DNA from: JAOUEA01 sp046732015
GTDB lineage: Bacteria > Actinomycetota > UBA4738 > HRBIN12
Assembly (NCBI GenBank): GCA_046732015.1
Contig: JBKPMF010000308.1
Span: forward strand, 1 to 7,702
Direction of reading: 5' to 3'
Length of the DNA stretch: 7,702 nt
Shown: piece by piece, positions 1-5,715 of the stretch
How the letters are laid out: every line of letters starts with the position of its first letter
Numbering within the stretch: the stretch's first letter is position 1
Notes under the pieces: generated by a model
Database searches by the model: none
What the model was told of the DNA's origin: nothing
What the model saw: the letters and a program-made list of their open reading frames with translations, nothing else
Made by a program: the position numbers and the translations under genes

Positions 1-29
1 CGGCAGCGTCAGATGTGTATAAGAGACAG
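1..29 (+). other. Residual Nextera (Tn5) sequencing adapter, not genomic
   Basis: These bases match the 3' 29 bases of the Illumina Nextera read-1 transposase adapter. The last 19 bases (11-29, beginning AGATGTGTA and ending GAGACAG) are the Tn5 mosaic end. Genomic sequence therefore begins at about base 30. Translating the adapter in the murI frame gives the peptide MCIRDR, and another frame gives MYKRQ; both are familiar artefactual N-termini in databases built from untrimmed assemblies. The ATG at 13 must not be taken as a gene start. The adapter also shows that this is a contig edge and that the left gene is cut by assembly, not by biology. Confidence 0.97.
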
Positions 30-30
30 G

Positions 31-495
31 GTCCGCAGCGGGCTCTACGATCGTGCGATGGCCGCCACGGACCCTCGCGTCACCCTGCACTCCAACGCAT
101 GCCCGGTGTTCGTGGAGTACGTGGAGCGAGGGGACACGACCAGCCCGGAGCTACGAGAGGCCGCGCGCGGGTATCTTTCTCCGCTGATGGCTGCCGACAT
201 CGACACCCTGATCCTGGGCTGCACGCATTACCCTCTGCTGGCCGGGCTGCTCCAGCGCGAGCTGGGCCCCGGTGTGGTGTTGGTCTCCTCGGCCGAAGAG
301 ACCGCCAAGGACGTGTACGCCTCGTTGCTTGACGGCGACCTGCAGCGGGGCGAGACCTCGGCGCCACGCCACGAGTTCCTCGCCACGGGCGACCCGAGCG
401 CTTTCGAACAGGTCGCGGGGGTCTTCCTCGGACCTGAATTGACCGATGTGGGCGCCGCGCAGGCCCAGCCCGTGGGAGGGGGTTCATGGAACTGA
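31..495 (+). CDS. murI: Glutamate racemase, C-terminal part (5' end missing)
   Basis: MurI interconverts L- and D-glutamate in the cytoplasm without a cofactor, supplying D-Glu for peptidoglycan. About 154 genuine residues remain of a family usually 260-285 long. The diagnostic motif LGCTHYPLL holds the second catalytic cysteine (codon 220-222) and its neighbouring histidine (226-228). Upstream, NACPVFVEYVERG matches the conserved ACPLFVPLVE-type segment of MurI. The first catalytic cysteine (in the A-C-N-T motif) and the N-terminal domain lie off the contig. The frame is open into the adapter, so the apparent ATG at 13 is artefactual. The tail after the catalytic motif ends in a Pro/Gly-rich stretch and overlaps the next gene by 10 bases. 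The order murI - MBL hydrolase - rph - rdgB supports the call. Identity is secure; only the N-terminus is unknown. Confidence 0.94.
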   Translation, partial: VRSGLYDRAMAATDPRVTLHSNACPVFVEYVERGDTTSPELREAARGYLSPLMAADIDTLILGCTHYPLLAGLLQRELGPGVVLVSSAEETAKDVYASLLDGDLQRGETSAPRHEFLATGDPSAFEQVAGVFLGPELTDVGAAQAQPVGGGSWN

Positions 496-1238
496 CGGTC
501 TTGGGCACCGCGGGGACCTGGCCTCCCGCCGGCGGTGCGACATGCGGATTCCTCGTGTCCCACGAGGGCACGAACATCTGGCTCGATGCGGGGACGGGGA
601 CGTTCGCGCGGTTACAGGAACACATCGGCATCGACGACGTGGCGGCCATCGTGGTGAGCCACGGGCACACCGACCACTTCATCGATGTGATCCCCGCGTT
701 CTATGCGCGCCACTACGGACATATGGGGACGCCGGGGCTGCCGTTCTATTCGCCGGAAGGGTTCGTCGATTCCGTGAGCCTGTTGGTGTCCGAGGACGGC
801 AAGGACGTGCTGCGCGAGGCGTACTCGTTCAGGACCGTTGGCCGTGGAGACGCGTTCGAGGTGGGGCCGTTCTCGATCTCGGTGTTCGAGATGACCCATA
901 TCGGCGTGAATGCGGTGGGCTACCGGATCGAAGCGGGCGGCGCGGTGCTCGCCTACACCGGTGACACCGGGCCGTCCGATGAGGTCATCGATCTCGCGCG
1001 CGACGCCGACGTGTTCATGGCGGAAGCCACCTACCAGGAGGCCTCCGAGAAGATGTTCTTCCACCTGAGCGCCGCGCAGGCAGCCGAGCACGCCGTGCGT
1101 GCCGGCGCGAAGCGTCTGGTGCTGACCCACATCCTGCCCACGCTGGACCCGGAGGTCTCCCGTGCTGAGGCCCAGAGCGTGTTCGACGGTCCCGTCGAGA
1201 TCGCCTACGAGGGCTCCGCGTTGGAGATCGGGTCGTGA
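486..1238 (+). CDS. MBL-fold metallo-hydrolase, Rv1339-like (putative cyclic-nucleotide phosphodiesterase)
   Basis: This is a 250-residue cytoplasmic metallo-beta-lactamase-fold protein. The two-metal site is complete: HGHTDH gives H59, H61, D63 and H64, followed by H138 (MTHIG), D160 (YTGD) and H215 (LTHILP). H193 (FFHLSAAQAAEHA) matches the extra conserved histidine of RNase Z-like and PDE-like members. The N-terminal MELTVLGTAGTWP strand is typical of the family. Gene position (between murI and rph) matches M. tuberculosis Rv1339, reported as an atypical class II cAMP phosphodiesterase. The function here is inferred from that resemblance and context; RNase Z or another phosphodiesterase activity cannot be excluded. 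It lacks the long tRNA-binding arm expected of a classical RNase Z. The ATG at 486 lies inside the end of murI (10-base overlap), with GGGAGGGGG just upstream as ribosome binding site, so translation is probably coupled. Confidence 0.88.
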   Translation: MELTVLGTAGTWPPAGGATCGFLVSHEGTNIWLDAGTGTFARLQEHIGIDDVAAIVVSHGHTDHFIDVIPAFYARHYGHMGTPGLPFYSPEGFVDSVSLLVSEDGKDVLREAYSFRTVGRGDAFEVGPFSISVFEMTHIGVNAVGYRIEAGGAVLAYTGDTGPSDEVIDLARDADVFMAEATYQEASEKMFFHLSAAQAAEHAVRAGAKRLVLTHILPTLDPEVSRAEAQSVFDGPVEIAYEGSALEIGS

Positions 1239-1954
1239 CCAGGCCCGATGGGCGTTCGCCCGACCAGCTCCGCCCCGTGAGTTGGGAGCTGGGGTTCCAG
1301 GAGTGGGCGGCGGGCTCGGTCCTGTTCTCCATGGGCAAGACGCGGGTGCTCGTGGCGGCGTCGGTGTCCGAGGATGCGCCCCGGTGGCTCAAAGGCACCG
1401 GGAAGGGCTGGGTGACAGGTGAGTACTCGATGCTGCCTGCCTCCACCAACGAGCGGACGAATCGCGAGGTCAACCGCGGACGTCCCGGTGGACGCACGCA
1501 GGAGATCCAGCGGCTGATCGGACGGTCGCTGCGCAGCGTCACCGATCTGTCGCGGCTGGGGGAGCGGACGATCACGATCGACTGTGACGTGTTGCAGGCC
1601 GACGCCGGCACCCGCACCGCCTCGATCACCGGCGGCTACATCGCGCTGGCCATGGCGCTGCGTGACCTGGCCGCCGCCGGTCAGATCGCCGACGATCTGC
1701 TCACCGACAGCGTCGCCGCCGTGAGCGTGGGGATCGTCGATGGCGAAGCACGACTCGACCTGTGCTACGACGAGGATGCGGGCGCCGACGTCGACTTCAA
1801 CGTGGTCATGACGGGCTCCGGCGAGTTCGTCGAGGTGCAGGGCACGGCCGAAGGCACGCCGTTCTCCCGTGCCCAGCTCGACGGGCTGCTGGACCTGGCC
1901 GCCGCCGGCATCACCGACCTCACGAAGATCCAGCAGCAAGCGCTCGAGGGCTAG
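1235..1954 (+). CDS. rph: Ribonuclease PH (tRNA nucleotidyltransferase)
   Basis: RNase PH is a phosphorolytic 3'-5' exoribonuclease that trims tRNA and rRNA precursor 3' ends, releasing nucleoside diphosphates; the family forms hexameric rings. The 239-residue length is normal. Family signatures run in order: GRSPDQLRP at 6-14, AEGSVLF-like AAGSVLF at 25-31, GWVTGEYSMLPAST at 58-71, GGRTQEIQRLIGRSLR at 85-100, the phosphate-binding DCDVLQADAGTRTASITGG at 116-134 with R127, VAAVSVGIVDGEA near 160-171, and NVVMTGSGEFVEVQGTAEG near 189-207. One detail differs: A124 stands where GGTRT is usual (DAGTRT), a small change beside the phosphate site. The GTG start overlaps the preceding TGA in a GTGA junction, a standard mark of translational coupling. 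Confidence 0.96.
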   Translation: MTRPDGRSPDQLRPVSWELGFQEWAAGSVLFSMGKTRVLVAASVSEDAPRWLKGTGKGWVTGEYSMLPASTNERTNREVNRGRPGGRTQEIQRLIGRSLRSVTDLSRLGERTITIDCDVLQADAGTRTASITGGYIALAMALRDLAAAGQIADDLLTDSVAAVSVGIVDGEARLDLCYDEDAGADVDFNVVMTGSGEFVEVQGTAEGTPFSRAQLDGLLDLAAAGITDLTKIQQQALEG

Positions 1955-1960
1955 GGCGTC

Positions 1961-2584
1961 GTGGCCTTCCCCGACCGCGTGGCCATCGCTTCGCGCAACA
2001 CGCACAAGCTGCGCGAGCTCGGCCGGATCTGTGCGGACTGGCCCGTCACCTGGATCACGGTGGAGAACCACGACCCCTCCGCGTTCCCCGAGGTGGAGGA
2101 GACGGGCGACACCTATCTCGAGAACGCCATGTTGAAGGCGCGCGCGATCTCCGAGGCGCTCGGGGTGCCGGCGATCGCCGACGATTCGGGGATCGAGGTG
2201 GATGCACTGGGTGGCAAGCCCGGTCCGCGCTCCGCGCGGTACGCAGGGGAGGACGCCACCGATGAGCAGAACCTCGAGGCCATGATGCAGGCGATGCGGG
2301 GGATCCCCTCGGGCGGTCGCACAGCCCGATACCGGTGCATCGCCGCGATCGCCTGGCCCGATGGACGGGAGCTCCACACCGACGGCACCTGCGAGGGAAC
2401 GCTGGTCAACAAGCGTCACGGGGAGCGGGGGTTCGGCTACGACCCGATCTTCGTACCCGAAGGCTGGGACGAGACGATGGCCCAGCTCACCGACGAGCAG
2501 AAGGACCGCATCAGCCACCGCGGCAGGGCATTCCGAGAGCTCCGCCAGCTCCTGGACGAGGCTTCGCTACCCGACTCAAGGTAG
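1961..2584 (+). CDS. rdgB: XTP/dITP diphosphatase (RdgB/HAM1 family)
   Basis: This enzyme hydrolyses non-canonical purine triphosphates (dITP, ITP, XTP) to the monophosphate plus pyrophosphate, keeping deaminated bases out of DNA and RNA. The 207-residue protein carries every family motif: SRNTHKLRE at 11-19 (the S-x-N-x-x-K-x-x-E triphosphate-binding loop), TYLENAMLKA at 51-60, ADDSGIEVDALGGKPGPRSARYAG at 73-96 with the metal-binding aspartates D74/D75, GERGFGYDPIFVP at 154-166, and SHRGRAF at 185-191. The GTG at 1961 is preceded by GAGGG (1946-1950) at a usable distance. A second in-frame GTG at 1979 would start six residues later, directly before the AIASRNTHK strand, and is an acceptable alternative. 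Only 6 bases separate it from rph. It corresponds to Rv1341 in the conserved actinobacterial order. Confidence 0.95.
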   Translation: MAFPDRVAIASRNTHKLRELGRICADWPVTWITVENHDPSAFPEVEETGDTYLENAMLKARAISEALGVPAIADDSGIEVDALGGKPGPRSARYAGEDATDEQNLEAMMQAMRGIPSGGRTARYRCIAAIAWPDGRELHTDGTCEGTLVNKRHGERGFGYDPIFVPEGWDETMAQLTDEQKDRISHRGRAFRELRQLLDEASLPDSR

Positions 2585-2610
2585 GAACCCCCGAGGCCGA
2601 CGCTAGTTCG

Positions 2611-3771
2611 GTGAGCCAAACGAACGTGTCCGAACAGGGTCTGGAACCGCGCGTCCTCCGCAATACGAGGGGATTCTTCGACGGACGGTCGAAGCTGCTC
2701 GTCGTCGTGCTTGGCCTGGCCTTCATCGCGGTGGTCACGATCTTGGACTACCTCACCGGGCCATCGCTCTCCCTTTCGTTGCTCTACCTCATGCCGATCG
2801 GGCTGGTGACGTGGAACCTCGGGCGCCGGTGGGGCTCGGCGACGGTCGTGGTGGCCACGATCGCCGGCATCCTCGCCGACGTGCTGGCGGCCCCGGCCAC
2901 CGGCCAGACCGACCCGGTTCCGTACTGGAACGCCATCGTGCGGTTCGCGGTGTTCCTGGCGTTCGCGATGCTGCTCGACACCCTGCGCTCGATCATCGAC
3001 GCGCAGTGGGAACGCGTGGAGGTCGAGTCCGAGCGTTCGAGCGACCTGCGAGAGATGAACGACGTGAAGGACACGTTGTTGCACGCGGTCTCGCACGACC
3101 TGAAGGGTCCGCTCGCCGGCATCATCGGCGCGATGCAGACGATCCGTCGCGACGACGACCTGCACCTCACCGAGGAGGAGAAGGAGAGCCTGTACCAGGT
3201 GATCGAGCAGAGCGGTCGCAAGATGAACCGCCTGATCGACGACCTCCTGGACCTCGACCGGATCGATCGCGGCAAGCTGCATCCGCAGCGCAAGCCCACC
3301 GACGTCGGCGAACTCGCACGCCGGGTGGTGCGCGAGTCGACCGTGCTCGACGGGCACCCCATGCGCATCGAGGCCGACCGAGTCTTGGTCGACGTCGACC
3401 CCGGCAAGGTGGAACGCGTGATCGACAACCTGCTGGTGAACGCGTCGCGGCACACGCCGCCCGGGACGCCGGTGCACGTCCGCGTCGTGGGGCGTCCCAG
3501 CGGGATCCTGCTCATCGTTGAGGACGAAGGTCCGGGCGTCCCGGACGAGATGAAGGGCGTGCTCTTCGAGGCCTTCCGTCAGGGGGACGGCGCGAGCGGG
3601 CGGGGGATGGGCATCGGTCTGTCCCTGGTGCAGCGGTTCGCCGAACTCCATGGCGGCACGGCGCACATCGAGGACGGCGAAACCGGCGGGGCCCGGTTCG
3701 TGGTGACGCTGCCGGGCGACGTGACCGAGCTCGCCGCGCCCGAAGAGCCTCCGTCGCTCCAGGCCGTCTGA
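2611..3771 (+). CDS. Membrane sensor histidine kinase, four-helix N-terminal sensor
   Basis: With the GTG at 2611 the product is 386 residues. Four predicted membrane helices lie at about 28-48, 52-70, 76-94 and 107-124 with almost no extracytoplasmic loop, so the signal is probably sensed in or at the membrane. A charged helical linker (about 125-155) leads into a HisKA domain with the phospho-acceptor in VSHDLKGPL (H162). The HATPase_c domain is complete: N-box DNLLVNASRH (N273, N277), G1 DEGPGVP (D305, G307, G309) and G2 GRGMGIGLSLV (G332, G334, G336). It is an active-looking orthodox kinase. It has no HAMP, PAS or receiver domain and no response regulator in the window. It begins 26 bases after rdgB and is probably read through from that operon. 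The start is uncertain: the nearest Shine-Dalgarno-like GAGG is 14 bases away, and GTG 2626 is also possible. Frames open further upstream overlap rdgB and are not credible. Confidence 0.9.
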   Translation: MSQTNVSEQGLEPRVLRNTRGFFDGRSKLLVVVLGLAFIAVVTILDYLTGPSLSLSLLYLMPIGLVTWNLGRRWGSATVVVATIAGILADVLAAPATGQTDPVPYWNAIVRFAVFLAFAMLLDTLRSIIDAQWERVEVESERSSDLREMNDVKDTLLHAVSHDLKGPLAGIIGAMQTIRRDDDLHLTEEEKESLYQVIEQSGRKMNRLIDDLLDLDRIDRGKLHPQRKPTDVGELARRVVRESTVLDGHPMRIEADRVLVDVDPGKVERVIDNLLVNASRHTPPGTPVHVRVVGRPSGILLIVEDEGPGVPDEMKGVLFEAFRQGDGASGRGMGIGLSLVQRFAELHGGTAHIEDGETGGARFVVTLPGDVTELAAPEEPPSLQAV

Positions 3772-3820
3772 CGCTCGCCGGCCGCGCCCGTGACTGGCGG
3801 GGCGTAGTGCTCGGTGAGCG
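3772..3820 (+). terminator. GC-rich inverted repeat directly after the kinase stop
   Basis: CGCTCGCCG (3772-3780) can pair with CGGTGAGCG (3812-3820) over nine positions, one of them a G-U pair. Inside it, CGCCC (3785-3789) pairs with GGGCG (3800-3804). The structure begins at the base after the kinase TGA. There is no run of T, so it is not a textbook intrinsic terminator, although U-poor terminators have been proposed in high-GC actinobacteria. It may instead be a 3'-end stabilising stem or chance pairing in GC-rich DNA. Confidence 0.35.
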
Positions 3821-3833
3821 TGAACGATCGCTC

Positions 3834-3870
3834 GAGGGTCGGGACTTCGGAAGCATCTCCCCGAACCCTC
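3834..3870 (+). terminator. Strong 10-bp hairpin in the kinase/propeller intergenic region
   Basis: GAGGGT (3834-3839) pairs with ACCCTC (3865-3870), and CGGG (3840-3843) pairs with CCCG (3860-3863), leaving one bulged A at 3864. The loop contains a further small stem, CTTCGGAAG, with a UUCG-like turn. Together with the preceding repeat this tandem structure probably separates the housekeeping operon from the secreted-protein gene downstream. It has no T-tract. It could alternatively be part of an untranslated leader of the propeller gene, whose start codon is about 100 bases further on. Confidence 0.4.
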
Positions 3871-3972
3871 TCGGCATCCCGTCCGTAGTACCTCGGTCGC
3901 ATGACCCTCCGGTCCGGGGTCCGGAAGCGGTCACGACTCCGTCCAGCCCTCGTCACACGGAGGAGGAGATCG
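3871..3972 (+). promoter_or_regulatory. Upstream region and ribosome binding site of the propeller gene
   Basis: This stretch must carry the promoter of the exported propeller gene, but I cannot place -35 and -10 boxes with confidence. What is visible is a short palindrome GGTC-GCAT-GACC (3895-3906), a tandem GGTCCGG pair (about 3911-3924), and a very strong purine-rich ribosome binding site, AGGAGGAG (3961-3968), just before the ATG at 3973. This RBS is what fixes the start against the earlier in-frame ATG at 3901. Confidence 0.6.
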
Positions 3973-5064
3973 ATGGTGAAACGTGTCCTGTCCTTGTGCT
4001 CGGTCGTCGCCCTGGTGGTGACGATGTCCGCGGCCGGGGCCCAAGCCCGGCGAACGGATGACTCGCTGGCCAACGCCTACCGGGTCCGCAAGCTCGTTTC
4101 CGACGTCCCCGGTGCAGCCGCCAGCGTCGACCCGAACCTGGTCAACGCCTGGGGCCTGGCCGCCGGTCCGACCACACCGTGGTGGGTGGCCGACAACGGG
4201 ACCAACGTCTCCACGTTGTACGACGGCACCGGCGCGACCCTCCCGCTCGTCGTCAAGGTGAACGGCGCTCCGACCGGCACGGTGTTCAACGGCAGTTCCG
4301 ACTTCGTCGTGAGCCATGACGGAGCGTCGGGCCCCTCGCTGTTCCTGTTCTCGACCGAAGAGGGGAAGATCCGCGGCTGGAACCCCGGGGTCACGCCGCC
4401 TGCACCCTCCACTCGTTCGTTCGTGGTGGCGAACCGCTCCTACCGGGACGCGAACTACAAGGGCCTCGCGATCTCGTCGAGCCCGCAGGGCAACCTGCTC
4501 TACGCCACCGACTTCCACAACGGCCGGGTCGATGTGTTCGACGCACAGTTGCACGTCGTGCTGAAGGGTTCCTTCGTCGATCCCAACCTGCCCGACGGCT
4601 ACGGTCCGTTCGGCATCCAGGCGCTCGGCGGGTACATCTTCGTCACCTACGCGAAGCAGGACGCCGACGCCGGCGATGAGGTGGCAGGACCGGGCCTCGG
4701 GTTCGTCGACATGTACAGCACGCAAGGCGTGTTCCTGGGACGCGTGGCGAGCCGTCACTCGTTGAACGCGCCGTGGGGACTGGCTTGGGCACCCGAAGGG
4801 TTCGGCAAGTTCAGTGGCGACCTGCTGGTCGGCAACTTCGGTGACGGGCGGATCCACGCCTACGAGCCGCAGTCCGGCGGTGGGTTCTTGCACCGCGGCG
4901 TGGTGCGCGGCAAGAACAGCAACATCATCGAGATCGACGGGCTGTGGGCGATCGCGTTCGGCAACGATGCCGCCGCGGGACCCAGCACGTCGCTCTACTT
5001 CACGGCCGGCCCTGACGACGAGGAGCACGGCTTGTTCGGAAGGATCGACGCGCTCGACAGCTGA
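3973..5064 (+). CDS. Secreted TIGR03118-family beta-propeller-like protein
   Basis: This 363-residue protein opens with a clear Sec signal peptide: MVKR, a hydrophobic core to about residue 20, and cleavage probably after A25 (AGAQA/RR). The mature part carries the long conserved blocks of the TIGR03118 family: DPNLVNAWGLAAGPTTPWWVADNGT (53-77), NYKGLAI and LLYATDFHNGRVDVFD (176-190), PDGYGPFGIQ (207-216), VTYAKQD (224-230), SLNAPWGLAWAPEGFG (263-278), LLVGNFGDGRIHAYE (284-298), and a C-terminal IDGLWAIAFGN to LYFTAGPDDEEHGLFGRI (321-358). The repeated strand pattern suggests an NHL-like propeller. The family was defined partly from PEP-CTERM proteins, but this member ends about five residues after the last block, with no sorting tail, so it is probably released or wall-associated. 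Family function is unknown; extracellular binding or hydrolysis is a guess. The start is set by the AGGAGGAG site and the signal peptide. Confidence 0.9.
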   Translation: MVKRVLSLCSVVALVVTMSAAGAQARRTDDSLANAYRVRKLVSDVPGAAASVDPNLVNAWGLAAGPTTPWWVADNGTNVSTLYDGTGATLPLVVKVNGAPTGTVFNGSSDFVVSHDGASGPSLFLFSTEEGKIRGWNPGVTPPAPSTRSFVVANRSYRDANYKGLAISSSPQGNLLYATDFHNGRVDVFDAQLHVVLKGSFVDPNLPDGYGPFGIQALGGYIFVTYAKQDADAGDEVAGPGLGFVDMYSTQGVFLGRVASRHSLNAPWGLAWAPEGFGKFSGDLLVGNFGDGRIHAYEPQSGGGFLHRGVVRGKNSNIIEIDGLWAIAFGNDAAAGPSTSLYFTAGPDDEEHGLFGRIDALDS

Positions 5065-5087
5065 TCGGCTGCGTGCGTTGCGGATGA

Positions 5088-5112
5088 GGCGGCCGGCCCT
5101 GCGCCGGCCGCC
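5088..5112. terminator. Bidirectional terminator between convergent genes
   Basis: GGCGGCCGGC (5088-5097) and GCCGGCCGCC (5103-5112) are perfect reverse complements around a five-base CCTGC loop. The hairpin sits in the 59 bases between the stop of the propeller gene (5064) and the stop of the oppositely oriented coiled-coil gene (5124), where a shared terminator is expected. It is equally stable when read from either strand. It lacks a T-tract, as is common in high-GC actinobacteria. Confidence 0.8.
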
Positions 5113-5123
5113 CTTCCGTGGTG

Positions 5124-5525
5124 CTACGCGGCTTCGCAGCCCAAGGATCTCGCGGTCGCGTTCCATCGGGCGAGCTGGTTCGCGCACGCCGACGCACCCT
5201 GGCCCACCTGCAGTTGACCGTTGTCCACCGGTCCCACGTACTTCCCGGTCGAACGGAGCTTCGAGGTCTTCTTCGTGATCCCGGCCTTCCAGCGGAGGGT
5301 CTCCTGCTTGAATTTCGTCAGGGCGGCGATCTGCGTCTGCTGCCGCGCGTTCTCCGTTCGGAGCTCGGCGATGGCGTGGGCCTGACGGTCGGCACGGTCC
5401 TCCAGGTCGGCCACACGCTGGGACAACGTGGCTCCCCCGCGAGGGGTGTCGGCCCCTGCGTCCATGGCCACCACGGCGATACCGAGGCTCGCGATCACCG
5501 CGAGCAGCACGACGTTCTTGCGCAT
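5124..5525 (-). CDS. Small secreted or membrane-anchored coiled-coil protein, function unknown
   Basis: The 133-residue product has an N-terminal MRKN plus a hydrophobic segment (about 5-21), either a signal peptide or a single membrane anchor. It is followed by a heptad-like stretch rich in Leu, Ala, Glu, Gln and Arg at about 34-72 (LSQRVADLEDRADRQ and on), predicted as a coiled coil. A basic segment follows (KFKQETLRWKAGITKKTSK, 71-89), then a Gly/Gln-rich turn and a C-terminal helix-like tail holding the only two cysteines, C114 and C130, which could form a disulfide outside the cell. The start is well supported: GGAGGAGGGG lies 6 bases before the ATG. Longer in-frame extensions upstream cross the divergent gene's control region and are rejected. 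I do not recognise a family. It is divergent from another exported protein and may share its regulation. Confidence 0.75.
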   Translation of the reverse strand: MRKNVVLLAVIASLGIAVVAMDAGADTPRGGATLSQRVADLEDRADRQAHAIAELRTENARQQTQIAALTKFKQETLRWKAGITKKTSKLRSTGKYVGPVDNGQLQVGQGASACANQLARWNATARSLGCEAA

Positions 5526-5544
5526 CCGGAACCCCTCCTCCGCA

Positions 5545-5580
5545 TCCGACGGCACGCCGGCCGGCCCGGCGTCCGACGGC
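5545..5580. repeat. Nested repeat: 7-bp palindrome flanked by 9-bp direct repeats
   Basis: TCCGACGGC occurs at 5545-5553 and again, exactly, at 5572-5580. Between them ACGCCGG (5554-5560) and CCGGCGT (5566-5572) form a perfect 7-bp inverted repeat around a five-base CCGGC spacer. The element lies 20-55 bases before the start codon of the minus-strand gene, so it is either in its mRNA leader, as a hairpin, or over its promoter, as an operator. Confidence 0.6.
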
Positions 5581-5615
5581 CCGACCTGGGTTCGCGAGCA
5601 GCGTGGACCGGAGCT

Positions 5616-5663
5616 TCGGGGCTCCTCGGGACATCCTCGGGGTTTCCACTCCCGGGATTCGGG
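5616..5663. repeat. Helically spaced TCGGG repeats
   Basis: TCGGG begins at 5616, 5626, 5637 and 5659, intervals of 10, 11 and 22 bases, which would place the copies on about the same face of the helix. Two copies belong to an exact 8-bp direct repeat TCCTCGGG (5623-5630 and 5634-5641). The last copy abuts the TAACCT -10 candidate. This resembles a tandem regulator-binding array, though TCGGG is not a rare word in DNA of this composition. Confidence 0.4.
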
Positions 5664-5715
5664 TAACCTCCTCGACCGACAGCAAAGGCCGTAGGTCGAC
5701 GACGGAGGGGAATGC

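Larger units (their letters stand above)
5526..5715. promoter_or_regulatory. Shared divergent upstream region of two secreted-protein genes
   Basis: This 190-bp gap must hold promoters for both the minus-strand coiled-coil gene and the plus-strand jelly-roll gene. A TAACCT hexamer (5664-5669) fits an actinobacterial TANNNT -10 element for the plus gene; upstream TTTCCA (5643-5648) is only 15 bases away, so the -35 is doubtful. Ribosome binding sites are clear: GGAGGGG (5704-5710) for the plus gene and the complement of CCCCTCCTCC (about 5532-5541) for the minus gene. The region also contains the composite repeat at 5545-5580 and the spaced TCGGG repeats at 5616-5663, listed separately. Confidence 0.6.

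Noticed and set aside
11..29. Tn5 mosaic end as evidence of a natural transposon insertion
   Set aside because: It is preceded by the adapter-specific bases and lies exactly at the contig edge, which identifies it as library adapter and not a resident Tn5 or IS50 end.
1205..2518. 437-codon minus-strand open frame over rph and rdgB
   Set aside because: It is fully antisense to two enzymes with complete family motifs, has no recognisable domain, and reflects lack of stop codons in GC-rich sequence.
2335..2610. Longer N-terminus for the histidine kinase starting inside rdgB
   Set aside because: The extension overlaps rdgB in another frame, is Arg-rich with no domain character, and the first membrane helix is already complete with the GTG at 2611.
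3895..3906. GGTC-GCAT-GACC palindrome as an operator
   Set aside because: Four-base arms are too short to stand out in this sequence, and no adjacent promoter could be placed with confidence.
3901..3972. Earlier ATG for the propeller protein
   Set aside because: It would put an Arg-rich 24-residue leader before a proper signal peptide and ignore the AGGAGGAG ribosome binding site at 3961.
5545..5580. CRISPR-like direct repeats
   Set aside because: There are only two 9-bp copies with a palindromic interval, no series of regular spacers and no cas gene nearby.
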